A stretch of DNA of 64,000 nucleotides from Onthophagus taurus (taxonomy: Eukaryota; Arthropoda; Insecta; Coleoptera; Scarabaeidae). This document shows, one piece after another, positions 1 through 12,769 of this stretch (its first letter is position 1; every line of letters starts with the position of its first letter). The translations under genes and the position numbers were made by a program. The notes beneath the pieces were generated by a model. The model worked only from the letters and a program-made list of their open reading frames with translations, was not told the origin of the DNA and searched no databases. The stretch spans positions 5,091,501 to 5,155,500 of the forward strand of contig NC_091966.1 of assembly GCF_036711975.1 (NCBI RefSeq), written 5' to 3'.

Positions 1-2273
1 CATAACGTATGTGTTTCTCTGGAATTTCTCTCGATCCTAGTATTCGTTTGAACAGGTAATGACTTATAAAAGTTGTGGTAGAAATCATATCTTTTTTCTT
101 AATATCAGTTATACGGCGCCTAGCGTTGTAGAGCGGTTTTTGATCTATTGATGCCAACGAAGAAAGATTTCTACCATTTTTGTTGTTTCTTTTTATGTTA
201 ATTTCTTTGAATGGAAGTAAGTTATCAGCTGTGTCCTTATAAAATATTGAAAATGGGTGTCCTCTTTTGAACTGAAATCGTTGAATCTTCAACCAATTTA
301 CAGGTTCTTTGTTGGTATTTATTTTTCTATTAGTAATGTGCTCTAATAAATCTTTGGTTGACAAAAAATCATTGAATTTAAGCTCAGTGACCTTATTTGG
401 CGTTTTCTTTCTTGAGCTTTTAATTATTTTAATCCAGTCATCTGGGCCATAAAGCATTCATAAAGCGTCATTTGGCAGATAGGAATGCCCAGATATCATG
501 AATATCACATTAATTGTCTTGGCTGCAGTAGACGCTTCATTGCACAGCTTCAGTAATTGCACTGATAAATTAATATTTCGATTTCAGTACAATTTTTAGC
601 GTTATTTTTTAAATGCTTGTAGATATTTCTTGCGAACCCCTGCCTCCCTCTGTTTCATTCCATACAAACATTTCAGGTGGTCCGGAATTAATTGGATGAA
701 CACCGCAATTATACATGTACAAATTTCGTTTATAATAAGCGACGGACATGGTTAGTTTTGGAAATGCTAGAGCCTTCTGCAAGTCAAATGTACAAGCATA
801 ATAATTTTCTGAAACTTGTGAAGCCTCATTCTTCAACTCATTTCTAATTTTTTCTGCTTGAGACAAATGCATTTTTCTTTCAGTCTCTATTTTTGTTATA
901 ATAGATAGATCCTTTTCTGAAGCCAAAGCAATATTCCATTGGTCACATTTCTTGCATGTGTCTTTGTAGGGTATTTTAAAATGCAAATTATACTTTGTAA
1001 TGAAAACATTATAGTAATATTTTTCCTTGCATGGAATTTTTCCTTCTAATTGACATTTTCTTTATTGACAATTCGGAATTTAAATATTTCCTATTAGGAT
1101 TGTGATGACGTGTGTAGTGGCTGGTAAATGCAGGGAATGACTCAATATGTGATCGGATTTCAGTTTGATCAATTTTGTTACTTGACGGATGCCTCCCACG
1201 TGAATCCAATACAGCATGTACCTCATGTTTTGTTAAGCACCTGTACACCCTACCCCAACTGAGGTTTATGGTATTCAAAAAATATTTCTTACAAACTAAA
1301 GTGCTTTTATCTTTTAGATCGAGATAATATTCAAAAGTACGTGACCGAAAGCCTCTACTTCCATCCCAAATACGAGATCTTTGTGGTACTTTGATCTTTA
1401 TAGCGCCTCGTAGAAATGTATTTTGCTTTGAATAATCTTTAAGCTTCCAAAATGAAGTGAAAAACATTTCGCGCTGCTCTTCTGTCACTTTATCTTTACA
1501 TTTCGCTAGACACTTGCAATCATAATTCTGTTTAAATTGTTTTGCCGGTATGGATTTACCTTTACGCGTAGTGTAGGCTTGACCACTATTTCTGAGTAAC
1601 TTATTAACATTTTGTTTCCAAGAATCTTCATCTCTTTCTCGCTTACGACCTATTTGCTTATATCTTTTCTTTCTACTGGTACTAGTGCAAATAGAAGGTA
1701 CATCATCAACAGCACTATTACATTCTTCTATATCTAACTGACGAAATAACAGTTGATACTGTTTCTTTATTATTATTACAAAAATCTAAAATAGTATCTA
1801 TAGTAGTTTTATTATGTTGGAAACGTGTGTATTACACAGTAAAATTTCGTTATAACACTCCCGTTCATAAGTTTTCACGGTTTTAAACGATCTTATTCTG
1901 TGATCCCGGACCTAAATGATGATTTTCCACACAAAACTAATTCGTTATAACTCATAACGCTCCGAATTCCCGGTTATAATGCTTCGATGGAGATAATTGG
2001 AGATATTTGTTACCGTCTCTTTTTGAAAATAAACATATCTGTTGTGGTTTTCGGATTTTACAAAAGTAAACTTTTTGTTTAAACGGATAGAAATTTAAAA
2101 GTAAGTTTTAGCATCTTTATGATTTCTCAGTTATAGCGTTTTCCCGGTTATGGCGCTCTTTTTCTTATGTCCCTAGAAGAGTGTTATAACGAAATTTTAC
2201 TGTTTATGTACATACCATGGTCAGAAAGACTTAAGTCTTCGAATTCTTTATTAGAACCTGTGTTCAAATCCAT
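1..2273 (-). mobile_element. Degenerate transposon-like ORF, uncharacterised arthropod family (DUF7869-like)
   Basis: Reading leftward, the pieces at about 2273-2207, 1830-1490, 1488-1009, 986-609 and 560-1 together resemble a multi-copy protein family common in insect and cnidarian genomes. Visible landmarks are a Cys-rich N-terminal segment (CKCLAKCKDK), the motif HIESFPAFTSHYTR, a C-x2-C pair (DTCKKCDQW), FDLQKALAFPKL and RGSQEI. The frame is broken several times and a MITE sits in the N-terminal part, so this is a dead copy. The family is transposon-like in copy number. I match it only from memory and am unsure of the exact name; the label DUF7869-like is tentative. The left end runs off the window. 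Confidence 0.6.
1835..2204. mobile_element. pogo/Tigger-like MITE, 370 bp
   Basis: The ends are inverted repeats of about 25 bp: CAGTAAAATTTCGTTATAAC on the left and its complement on the right, continuing into ACACTC/GAGTGT. TA dinucleotides border both sides (1833-1834 and 2205-2206). CAGT ends with CGTTATAAC and a TA target are typical of pogo/Tigger elements. It has no coding capacity and lies inside the degenerate transposon ORF. Confidence 0.7.
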
Positions 2274-2596
2274 CACTAAATTAACCACACAAGAAATTCA
2301 CATGAATATTGCAATGACAGATTATAAAAAGAGCTGTCAGCGACAGTTGGGAGTTCTGACTTAGCCCACTTTATCACAGAATCTTAAGCTACTTGGACTT
2401 GGTTCATGTTTTCAATGAAAAATGGTGCAAATCATTCAGTATTAAAGTGAACTAGCGTACATTATTGGTAACCTGATGAACTAAGTATTGAATAAGTCAG
2501 CACATAAAATTATAACTATTCAAACGGACCTAAGTATGCTCTTAACTAAATTTTAGAAAAAAATAGACTTGGTTCACTTTCCTTCTGACCCACTCA
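2274..2596. other. Intergenic, nothing recognised
   Basis: AT-rich sequence between the degenerate transposon and the satellite. I see no coding exon, RNA gene or clear repeat in it. Confidence 0.5.
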
Positions 2597-3825
2597 ATTA
2601 ATGTTTGTAAACAGATCTAACCTAAGGTAACATTCCTTCACGGTTTAATTGACAGTTCAAAAGAAAACTTCACGCTATAATTAATGTTTGTAAACAAAAC
2701 TAACCTTACGTAACATTCCTTCACGGTTTAATTGGCATTTCAAAAGAAAACTTCACGCTATGATTGGCATTACTAATTACTAAAGAAAACTTCACGCTAT
2801 AATTAATGTTTGTAAACAGAACTAACCTTACCTAACATTCCTTCACGGTTTAATTGGCATTTCAAAAGAAAACTTCACGCTATAATTAATGTTTGTAAAC
2901 AAAACTAACCTTACTTAACATTCCTTCACGGTTTAATTGGCATTTCAAAAGAAAACTTCACGCTATAATTGCCATTACAAATTGCCAAAGAAAACTTCAA
3001 GGTATAATTAATGTTTGTAAACAAAACTAACCTTACCGAACATTCCTTCACGCTATAATTGACATTACAAAAGAAAACTTCACGCTATGATTGGCATTAC
3101 TAATTACTAAAGAAAACTTCACGCTATAATTAATGTTTGTAAACAAAACTAACCTTACGTAACATTCCTTCACGGTTTAATTGGCATTTCAAAAGAAAAC
3201 TTCACGCTATAATTAATGTTTGTAAACAAAACTAACCTTACTTAACATTCCTTCACGGTGTAATTGGCATTTCAAAAGAAAACTTCACGCTATAATTGGC
3301 ATTACTAATTACTAAAGAAAACTTCACGCTATAATTAATGTTTGTAAACAGAACTAACCTTAAGTAACATTCCTTCACGGTTTAATTGGCATTTCAAAAG
3401 AAAACTTCACGCTATGATTGGCATTACTAATTACTAAAGAAAACTTCACGCTATAATTAATGTTTGTAAACAAAACTAACCTTACGTAACATTCCTTCAC
3501 GGTTTAATTGGCATTTCAAAAGAAAACTTCACGCTATAATTAATGTTTGTAAACAAAACTAACCTTACTTAACATTCCTTCACGGTGTAATTGGCATTTC
3601 AAAAGAAAACTTCACGCTATAATTGGCATTACTAATTACTAAAGAAAACTTCACGCTATAATTAATGTTTGTAAACAGAACTAACCTTAAGTAACATTCC
3701 TTCACGGTTTAATTGGCATTTCAAAAGAAAACTTCACGCTATGATTGGCATTACTAATTACTAAAGAAAACTTCACGCTATAATTAATGTTTGTAAACAG
3801 AACTAACCTTACGTAACATTCCTTA
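2597..3825. repeat. Tandem satellite with S-L-L higher-order repeat (83/122/122 bp)
   Basis: The word ATTAATGTTTGTAAAC recurs at 2597, 2680, 2802, 2885, 3007, 3129, 3212, 3334, 3456, 3539, 3661 and 3783. The spacings are 83,122,83,122,122,83,122,122,83,122,122. The long unit is the short unit plus about 39 bp that repeats the 'cttcacgctat' segment. From 2885 on, an 83+122+122 = 327 bp higher-order unit is seen three times. The array ends exactly against a 5'-truncated LINE. Confidence 0.9.
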
Positions 3826-3841
3826 ATATCCGTATATATAG

Positions 3842-6725
3842 CAAGCTACAGCTTTAGCTATATACCTACACTATGGAGGAAAGTAAAGGTGGTCTTCATA
3901 TCTAAAGGTGGTAGGCGTTCAAACGCCGATCACAAGGCATACAGACTAAATAGCCTAATTTCATTTTTCCTCAAAGGGATGGAAAAGTGCTTGTCACTAA
4001 TCCACTCCATCCGAGTCAACATGCTTACCAGAAAGCAAAATCAACAATTACTGCTCTCCATGCTTTGACAAGCAGTTTAGATGAGACAATTGCAACCAAA
4101 GAGATAGCCGTATGTGCTTTCATAGACATAGAGGGTGCTTTTGATAACACCTCCTACGAATCCATAGATAATGCTCTAAACGTAAAAGATCCTTCGACAA
4201 TCAAATGGTGTATATCCACGTTGAAAAGTCGGCACACAGCCAGTCTGGGAGGCGAGTCGTTGACTATTAAGGCGCTAAGAGGATGTCACCTCGCCTATGG
4301 TGCCTGGTAGTTGATGACTTGATGAACACCTTAACAAAAAATGAATTCATGTACAGGGTCTGTCACGACGAGCTGTGTCTATATGTATAAAATAATATTT
4401 TCAACCAAATATTTTCAGGATTTGCACAGAAAGGACCCATAGCTTACATAACCTTGAAAAGTAAAAAAAAAATTATACAGGTTGGTTAGAAATTTGCGCC
4501 GAATTTCCCTATCTCGAAAAGTCGAAAACTTCATTTTTTTAAATGACAACCCCAATTTTTTCCTTCACCAGTTTCATTGTACGTTGAAAAATAGGGGAAC
4601 TTTGTCATCGCAACCCTATATCTAAAATGTATGGTTCTCGTAGAAACTTGAAAAAAATGAAATTTTTTTGATTATTAGTAATTTAAAGTTACTAGTTGGT
4701 TTTGATTTGAGGGAAGTGAGACCAAACAAAAGTTATTGTACGCTAGAATGTAAGGAGGCTTTGTGATTAACATCAAAACGAAGGAGTTTGCTATTTTCGA
4801 AGATACAGCCCATGAATGAGGACTCCAAAAATAATCTCAGAGCTCGATCTCCGCACATTTTGTAACTTTTGTAATAGAATAAGAAATATAACAGCAAAAG
4901 AGCTCATGAACCCGGCATGAGTGGCACTCCGAATATCTTCCGAAGAAAGAAATCGAAATGCATCACGAATTGCATCCGAACGTTGTTGTTATATACAGGT
5001 GTCCCACCTAAGTTGCATCGGTTCATAGCCGAATTATGATTGAGTTTTTCAAAAAATGTTTCAAATAAAAGTTGAATCGAATCATATTGTACATATTTTA
5101 AAATTAGTTTCAGTAATGGCGGACTTCCGCTTCTGCCGGAAATGGATATCAAGTTTGTTATTTTAAATGGAACATCCTGTATATTATTGCATTTTTGGAT
5201 TCCTCGTGAAATTTCAATGATACTTTGTTAAGGATACCTTAGGTCTAACTGGTATCGTTTTTGAATTATATAACGATTTTCGATAAAAATGACATTTGCA
5301 GCGTCTTATAAATTTGGCAATATTGCCGAAATTGTGATAGCTAGAAAGATTTGGTTTTCTGTTTTGGATTAACAATAAAAGAGCACACGTTTGCTAATAG
5401 AAAATTATGCATTTATATTACGGAGTTCTTAAGTAGGGATCTGTAATTTTCGAACTTTTTAATCATGGATAACTTAATTTTTTTTAATGGAACAATATAC
5501 CAGTTTTTGCGTAACTGGATGTAAAATTTAATTTCCTTTCAGTTTTATACAGGTATCATGGTGTCTATCTTCAACGGTTTTGGAGATATTCCCGATTTTT
5601 CAGTTTTTAACGATTAATTAAATTATATTAAAAGGGATCTCGAAAATTCAATAAAATTGGTACATTGCATTTAAAATAACGAAGTTGGGGTCCATTTCCG
5701 GTATAACCGGAAGTTGGAGAAAACTGAAAATATTTTAGCTAAAACGAGCACCTCGGATAAACGCTACATGCAAATTTTGAGAAATATAATGCCAGTAGTT
5801 TGCCATATACATATAGACTCAGCTCGTCGTGACAGACCCTGTATATTGATGATCTGGTAACCACAAGCCGAGGTAAATATGACACAATCATAACTTAACT
5901 AATGGAGAAAGCCCTACTACTTACCAACACTTGATGCAGAAGCAATGGGCTCAGCATCAATCAATTCAGTTGGATCTGAAGTAGGCATGGGCATCAGTGG
6001 ACCAAATAGCCACATTAAATTGCCCCTCAGCTCGGACATAACCATTTTTCAAGCAGAAGTTTTTGCTATAAACTGCTGCACCGCTTTAAACCTACAAAAG
6101 GGACAGAAAGGTGCATCCATAAACATTTTCACAGACAGTCGGGCCGCCCTAAAGCCATATCAGGCCTACACGTGCGACTCCCCACTGATCGGAGAGTGTA
6201 CCAACAACCTGAGAGAACCGCTAGGGGCAATGATGTTCCTTTATGGTGGATTCCAAGCCACAGAAACATTGAGGGCAACACGTCTTTCATTGAATCCCAA
6301 CCCGGTTGTGGACTACAAAAGGTAGCTTTACGATGGAAAGAATATCCAGGTCACAGTTAAGCGTAGTGTATGATTACTCCGTTGCAAAACAAAGCCAAAG
6401 AGGTTTTATGCCTCAGCAAAGGGGCTCTAAGGACGCTCTCAGGTTTCCTGATCGGCCATGCGCCCCTAAAATATCAACTCTTCCACATTGGACAAGCTGA
6501 GGATCAAACTGGGTCGACTTTGCAGCGACGACTCAGAAACGGCTAAACATATACTATGTAATTGCGTCGCCAGAGAGCGTCTAAGACACAAAATTTTCGG
6601 TAAAGCTCTTTTGATACTTACCAACATAAAGGAACAAGACCTTGGAGCAATTCTAAGGTTCATTAAGGACCTACATTTGCTCTAAACGTTTGGACGGCCA
6701 GCCCGACAGCAATAATAATAATAAA
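3842..6725 (+). mobile_element. 5'-truncated, degenerate LINE (I/R1/Jockey group) with RT and RNase H
   Basis: The reverse-transcriptase start is readable from 3842 (IPTLWRKVKVVFISKGG), with frame changes near 4010 and 4280. RT core blocks (HPSQHAYQKAKSTITALH, AFIDIEGAFDNTSYESI) follow to 4353. After a DNA transposon insertion the reading resumes at 5842 with IDDLV, the RT catalytic box. An RNase H domain follows at about 5945-6290 (FQAEVFAINCC, IFTDSRAAL, and WIPSHRNIEGN in another frame). A short (AAT)n tail near 6711-6724 marks the 3' end, 85 bp upstream of the zinc-finger gene ATG. Frameshifts show it is inactive. Confidence 0.8.
4354..5841. mobile_element. Non-autonomous DNA transposon with about 35-bp TIRs inserted in the LINE
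   Basis: The left end CAGGGTCTGTCACGACGAGC and the right end (its complement, ending GACAGACCCTG) are inverted repeats of about 35 bp with one mismatch. Both ends are bordered by TA. The interior (1.4 kb) holds no clear transposase. It contains patches such as 'cttccggtataaccggaagt' seen in other elements of this window (near 18.0, 19.8 and 20.8 kb). Confidence 0.75.
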
Positions 6726-6809
6726 AAGCATTGTTTAAAAGGTTCTATTTTTATTAATTACTACCTTTCAGATGTGCAGTTTCAAACGTGTTTCATTTCG
6801 TTGTCAAAA

Positions 6810-7687
6810 ATGGATCATATTTCCTGTTTCGGAAAGAAGATTGATGAAGTAAAACTGAAACAAAGCACTGCCGGTGAAAAAGTAGCGCAAATGAGCCTTA
6901 TTGTACGAGAAGAACCAGTCGATGTGCCAAAACCAACATGTTCTCTACAAACAAGTAGAAATGGTAAGAGGAATTCTTTCTTTATTTTGATTTCATGATT
7001 TTTTAGATAATGAAGAATATAGTCATATCTGTGAGATGTGTGGTGACGGATTCAATAAGTACATTGCATTATGGAAGCATCAAATCAAAGAAAACCATAT
7101 GACTAGTAAGTACTTTTTAATACTTAATATTAAATATACCTTCTAATGTGTCTCTTAGGATGACGCAAGAAGAAAATCAGTAAAATGTCTTCACTATTCT
7201 AGTGTTACCTCATATCACATGATATTTAACTCCCAGTTTACTTTTAGTGATCGTTTTTTGTCTTTCACCTCCTCTTAAAATTTTGAATTATTTTTAGCGT
7301 CTAGCAAAGAAATTCATTACCAGAAAATGGTTTCATGGATAAAGGGATACAACAGCTATTTATCCGTTGTCAGTTACAGCCAAATTTATTGCAAATTATG
7401 TGACACATCACTCCAATGTTCAAGCAAAAATGGAATTGCCCAGCATATCAGGAGAAAGCACCATCAGGTTCAGTATAATTCAGTACATGTTAATAGCTCA
7501 GTATATTTTCTCTTAAGAACAGGTTATGAAAAATTATATTTATTAATTTTAGGCGAATACAGAAGGCAAAAAACGAAAAGTAAGGAAAAGACTTTCAAAA
7601 AATCGACGAAAACGTAAATTTCATTGCGACAAATGTAACCGTAAGTTTAAATACATATCCAGTTTAGACTCGCACAAATGCGGATAA
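6810..7687 (+). CDS. Small C2H2 zinc-finger protein, four exons, C-terminal frame break
   Basis: Exons 6810-6963, 7007-7105, 7298-7467 and 7553-7687 join with consistent GT-AG introns and phases (1,1,0) to 185 aa. Exon 1 is acidic/basic linker (MDHISCFGKKIDEVKL...). Exon 2 carries a C2H2 finger (HICEMCGDGFNKYIALWKHQ). Exon 3 carries a BED/CGGBP1-like finger (IYCKLCDTSL... HIRRKHH). Exon 4 is very basic and ends in a finger that stops at SLDSHKCG. A further complete finger (CDAEGCKFSTCQKLTLKIHM) follows directly at 7687-7788 in another frame, so one frame shift separates it. Either this copy is a recent pseudogene, or the assembly has an error, or the protein is shortened. The protein is probably nuclear and DNA-binding; the target is unknown. 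A LINE tail lies 85 bp upstream of the ATG. Confidence 0.6.
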
Positions 7688-7788
7688 CACGACGGTTTGT
7701 TTGCGACGCTGAAGGCTGCAAGTTCAGTACGTGCCAAAAATTAACTTTGAAGATCCACATGTTTACTCATAATAAGGCAACAATTTGA
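7687..7788 (+). pseudogene. Out-of-frame final C2H2 finger of the zinc-finger gene
   Basis: Reading from 7687 gives TRRFVCDAEGCKFSTCQKLT then LKIHMFTHNKATI and a TGA. This is a good C-x4-C-x12-H-x3-H finger. It is shifted relative to exon 4, whose frame stops at 7687. Confidence 0.6.
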
Positions 7789-8219
7789 ATGTTGTGAGAC
7801 AATTTTTGTGTAAATAATTTTAATAGTTCAATATTAACCAATGATGCTAGATGATGATAATATTAGTATGTTTTATATTTTATGTTCGTATGTTATTACA
7901 AATTTGCTTTCATTAACTCATTTAGTCAATATTTCTATTTCTTTTTAACTGAGGTTTGAGTCTTGATGAAATTTGATGATTTAGTATTAATTTAAATTAA
8001 TAATATAAACTGTTTTATTTTGTAAGTAAATGTGCAAGTTATCTATACATTTACTATATAATAATGTAATATAAGCTCTAAAACGTTATTAATGTGTTGT
8101 ATATCAGTAAAGATAAATTTTAACTAACAATAGGATTAGTCTATGGACCTTACATAAACCAGTAATATACTCAACCACTGGAAAATTGTTATTAATAATG
8201 AGATTTAATAAATAAATAA
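7789..8219. other. AT-rich spacer between zinc-finger gene and satellite
   Basis: No coding exon or RNA gene seen. It probably includes the 3' UTR of the zinc-finger gene. Confidence 0.4.
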
Positions 8220-11200
8220 ATTCAATGCATAAAATACTAAATAAATTTACTTGAAATTGCTTGTTATTTTATAACAATATCTCAATTAGTTTTTGAGATA
8301 CATAAAGATTAGTTAGCCTAACATTGATGTTCAATATTATGTGAAGTTGCAATCAAAAAATCATAACTCCAAAATTTAAAGATTCGAAGAAATGATCTTC
8401 AATGCATTAAATACTAAATAAATTTACTTTAAATTGCTTTTTATTTTATAACGATATCTCAATTAGTTTTTGAGATACATAAAGATTAGTTAGCCTAACA
8501 TTTATGTTTAAGATTATGTAAGGATGTCATCAAAAAATCATAACTCCGAAATTTCAAGATTCGAAGAAATGATCGTCAATACATTAAATACTGAATAAAT
8601 TTACTTTAAATTGTTTTCTATTTCATAATAATATCTCAATTAGTTTTTGAGATACATAAAGATTAGTTAGCCTAACATTGATGTTCAATATTATGTAAAG
8701 TTGCAATCAAAAAATCATAACTCCGAAATTTGAAGATTCGAAGAAATGATCGTCAATGTGTTAATTATTAAATAAATTTACTTTAAATTGCTTTTTATTT
8801 TATACCGATATCTCAATTAGTTTTTGAGATACATAAAGATTAGTTAGCCTAATGTTTAAGGTTATGTAAGGATGTAATCAAAAAATCATAACTCCTAAAT
8901 TTGAAGATTAGAAGAAATGATCTTCAATGCATTAAATACTAAATAAATTTAGTTTAATTTGCTTTTTATTTCATAACGATATCTCAATTAGTTTTTGAGA
9001 TACATAAAGATTAGTTAGCCTAACATTTATGTTTAAGATTATGTAAGGATGTCATCAAAAAATCATAACTCCGAAATTTCAAGATTCGAAGAAATGATCG
9101 TCAATACATTAAATACTGAATAAATTTACTTTAAATTGTTTTCTATTTCATAATAATATCTCAATTAGTTTTTGAGATACATAAAGATTAGTTAGTTTAT
9201 CATTTATGTTTAAGGTTAAGTAAGGTTGCAATTAAAAAATCATAACTCCAAAATTTGAAGATTCGAAGAAATGATCTTCAATGCATTAAATACTAACTAA
9301 ATTTACTTTAAATTGCTTTTTATTTTATAACGATATCTCAATTCGTTTTTGAGATACATAAAGATTAGTTAGCCTAACATTGATGTTCAATATTAAGTGA
9401 AGTTGCAATCAAAAAATCATAACTCCGAAATTTGAAGATTCGAAAAATGATCTTCAATGCATTAAATACTTAATAAATTTACTTTAAATTGCTTTTTATT
9501 TCATAACGATATCTCAATTAGTTTTTGAGATACATAAAGATTAGTTAGCCTAACATTGATGTTCAATATTATGTAAAGTTGCAATCAAAAAATCATAACT
9601 CCGAAATTTGAAGATTCGAAGAAATGATCTTCAATGCATTAAATACTAAATAAATTTACTTTAATTTGCTTTTTATTTCATACCGATATCTCAATTAATT
9701 TTTGAGATACATAAAGATTAGTCAGCTTAACATTTATGTTAAATATTATGTAAAGTTGCAATCAAAAAATCATAACTTTAAAATTTGAAGATTCCAAGAA
9801 ATGATCTTCAATACGTTAAATACTGAATAAATGTACTTTAAATTGTTTTATATTTCATAATGATATCGCAATCAGTTTTTGAGATACATAAAGATTAGTT
9901 AGCCTAACATTGATGTTCAATATTATGTAAAGTTGCAATCAAAAAATCATAACTCCGAAATTTGAAGATTCGAAGAAATGATCGTCAATGTGTTAATTAT
10001 TAAATAAATTTACTTTAAATTGCTTTTTATTTTATACCGATATCTCAATTAGTTTTTGAGATACATAAAGATTAGTTAGCCTAATGTTTAAGGTTATGTA
10101 AGGATGTAATCAAAAAATCATAACTCCTAAATTTGAAGATTAGAAGAAATGATCTTCAATGCATTAAATACTAAATAAATTTAGTTTAATTTGCTTTTTA
10201 TTTCATAACGATATCTCAATTAGTTTTTGAGATACATAAAGATTAGTTAGCCTAACATTTATGTTTAAGATTATGTAAGGATGTCATCAAAAAATCATAA
10301 CTCCGAAATTTCAAGATTCGAAGAAATGATCGTCAATACATTAAATACTGAATAAATTTACTTTAAATTGTTTTCTATTTCATAATAATATCTCAATTAG
10401 TTTTTGAGATACATAAAGATTAGTTAGTTTATCATTTATGTTTAAGGTTAAGTAAGGTTGCAATTAAAAAATCATAACTCCAAAATTTGAAGATTCGAAG
10501 AAATGATCTTCAATGCATTAAATACTAACTAAATTTACTTTAAATTGCTTTTTATTTTATAACGATATCTCAATTCGTTTTTGAGATACATAAAGATTAG
10601 TTAGCCTAACATTGATGTTCAATATTAAGTGAAGTTGCAATCAAAAAATCATAACTCCGAAATTTGAAGATTCGAAAAATGATCTTCAATGCATTAAATA
10701 CTTAATAAATTTACTTTAAATTGCTTTTTATTTCATAACGATATCTCAATTAGTTTTTGAGATACATAAAGATTAGTTAGCCTAACATTGATGTTCAATA
10801 TTATGTAAAGTTGCAATCAAAAAATCATAACTCCGAAATTTGAAGATTCGAAGAAATGATCTTCAATGCATTAAATACTAAATAAATTTACTTTAATTTG
10901 CTTTTTATTTCATACCGATATCTCAATTAATTTTTGAGATACATAAAGATTAGTCAGCTTAACATTTATGTTAAATATTATGTAAAGTTGCAATCAAAAA
11001 ATCATAACTTTAAAATTTGAAGATTCCAAGAAATGATCTTCAATACGTTAAATACTGAATAAATGTACTTTAAATTGTTTTATATTTCATAATGATATCG
11101 CAATCAGTTTTTGAGATACATAAAGATTAGTTAGCCTAACATTGATGTTCAATATTATGTAAAGTTGCAATCAAAAAATCATAACTCCGAAATTTGAAGA

Positions 11201-12765
11201 TTCGAAGAAATGATCGTCAATGTGTTAATTATTAAATAAATTTACTTTAAATTGCTTTTTATTTTATACCGATATCTCAATTAGTTTTTGAGATACATAA
11301 AGATTAGTTAGCCTAATGTTTAAGGTTATGTAAGGATGTAATCAAAAAATCATAACTCCTAAATTTGAAGATTAGAAGAAATGATCTTCAATGCATTAAA
11401 TACTAAATAAATTTAGTTTAATTTGCTTTTTATTTCATAACGATATCTCAATTCGTTTTTGAGATACATAAAGATTAGTTAGCCTAACATTTATGTTTAA
11501 GGTTATGTAAGGATGTAATCAAAAAATCATAACTCCGAAATTTCAAGATTCGAAGAAATGATCTTCAATGCATTAAATATTAAATAAATTTACTTTAATT
11601 TGCTTTTTATTTCATAACGATATCTCAATTAGTTTTTGAGATACATAAAGATTAGTTAGCCTAACATTTATGTTCAATATTATGTAAAGTTGCAATAAAA
11701 AAATTATAACTTTAAAATTTGAAGATTCCAAGAAATGATCTTCAATACGTTAAATAATGAATAAATGTACTTTAAATGGTTTTTTATTTCATAATGATAT
11801 CTCAATCAGTTTTTCAGTTACATAAAGATTAGTTAACCTAACATTGATGTTCAATATTATGTAAAGTTGCAATCAAAAAATCATAACTCCGAAATTTAAA
11901 GATTCGAAGAAATGATTTTCAATGCATTAAATACTAAATAAATTTACTTTAAATTGCTTTTTATTTCATAACAATATCTCAATTAGTTTTTGAGATACAT
12001 AAAGATTAGTTAGCCTAAGATTTATGTTCAATATTATGTAAAGTTGCAATCAAAAAATCATAACTTTAAAATTTGAAGATTCCAAGAAATGATCTTCAAT
12101 ACGTTAAATACTAAATAAATTTACTTTAAATTGCTTTTTATTTCATAACGATATCTCAATTAGTTTTTGAGATACATAAAGATTAGTTAGCCTAACATTT
12201 ATGTTTAAGGTTATGTAAGGATGTAATCAAAAAATCACAACTACGAAATTTGAAGATTCGAAGAAATGATTTTCAATACATTAAATACTGAATAAATTTA
12301 CTTTAAATTGTTTTCTATTTCATAATAATACCTCAATTAGTTTTTGAGATACATAAAGATTAGTTAGCCTATATAACATTGATGTTCAATATTATGTGAA
12401 GTTGCAATCAAAAAATCATAACTCCGAAATTTGAAGATTCGAAGAAATGATCTTCAATACGTTAAATACTAAATAAATTTACTTTAAATTGCTTTTTATT
12501 TCATAACGATATCTTAATTCGTTTTTGAGATACATAAAGATTAGTTAGCCTAACATCGATGTTCAATATTATGTAAAGTTGCAATCAAAAAATCATAACT
12601 CCAACATTTGAAGATTCGAAGAAATGATCTTCAATGTATTAAATATTAAATAAATTTACTTTAAATTGCTTTTTATTTCATACCGATATCTGCATTAGTT
12701 TTTGAGATACATAAAGATTAGTTAGCCTAACATTTATGTTTAATGTTATGTAAGGTGGCAAACAA
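8220..12765. repeat. 177-bp satellite, about 25 monomers, with 1,232-bp higher-order repeat
   Basis: The word GAGATACATAAAGATTAG recurs at 8295, 8472, 8649, 8826, 8997, 9174, 9351, 9527, 9704, 9881 and so on, giving a 177-bp monomer (one monomer is 171 bp). A private variant (CGTCAATGTGTTAATTATT) occurs at 8751, 9983 and 11215, exactly 1,232 bp apart. The array is therefore organised as a seven-monomer higher-order repeat with near-identical copies, flanked by single divergent monomers at both edges. It is AT-rich and non-coding. Confidence 0.93.
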
Positions 12766-12769
12766 AAAA

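Noticed and set aside
2167..2364. 65-codon plus-strand frame
   Set aside because: It crosses the right border of the MITE into transposon sequence, so it is a chance frame.
2597..3825. Possible CRISPR array (regular repeats)
   Set aside because: The units are contiguous tandem copies without unique spacers, in an animal genome: satellite.
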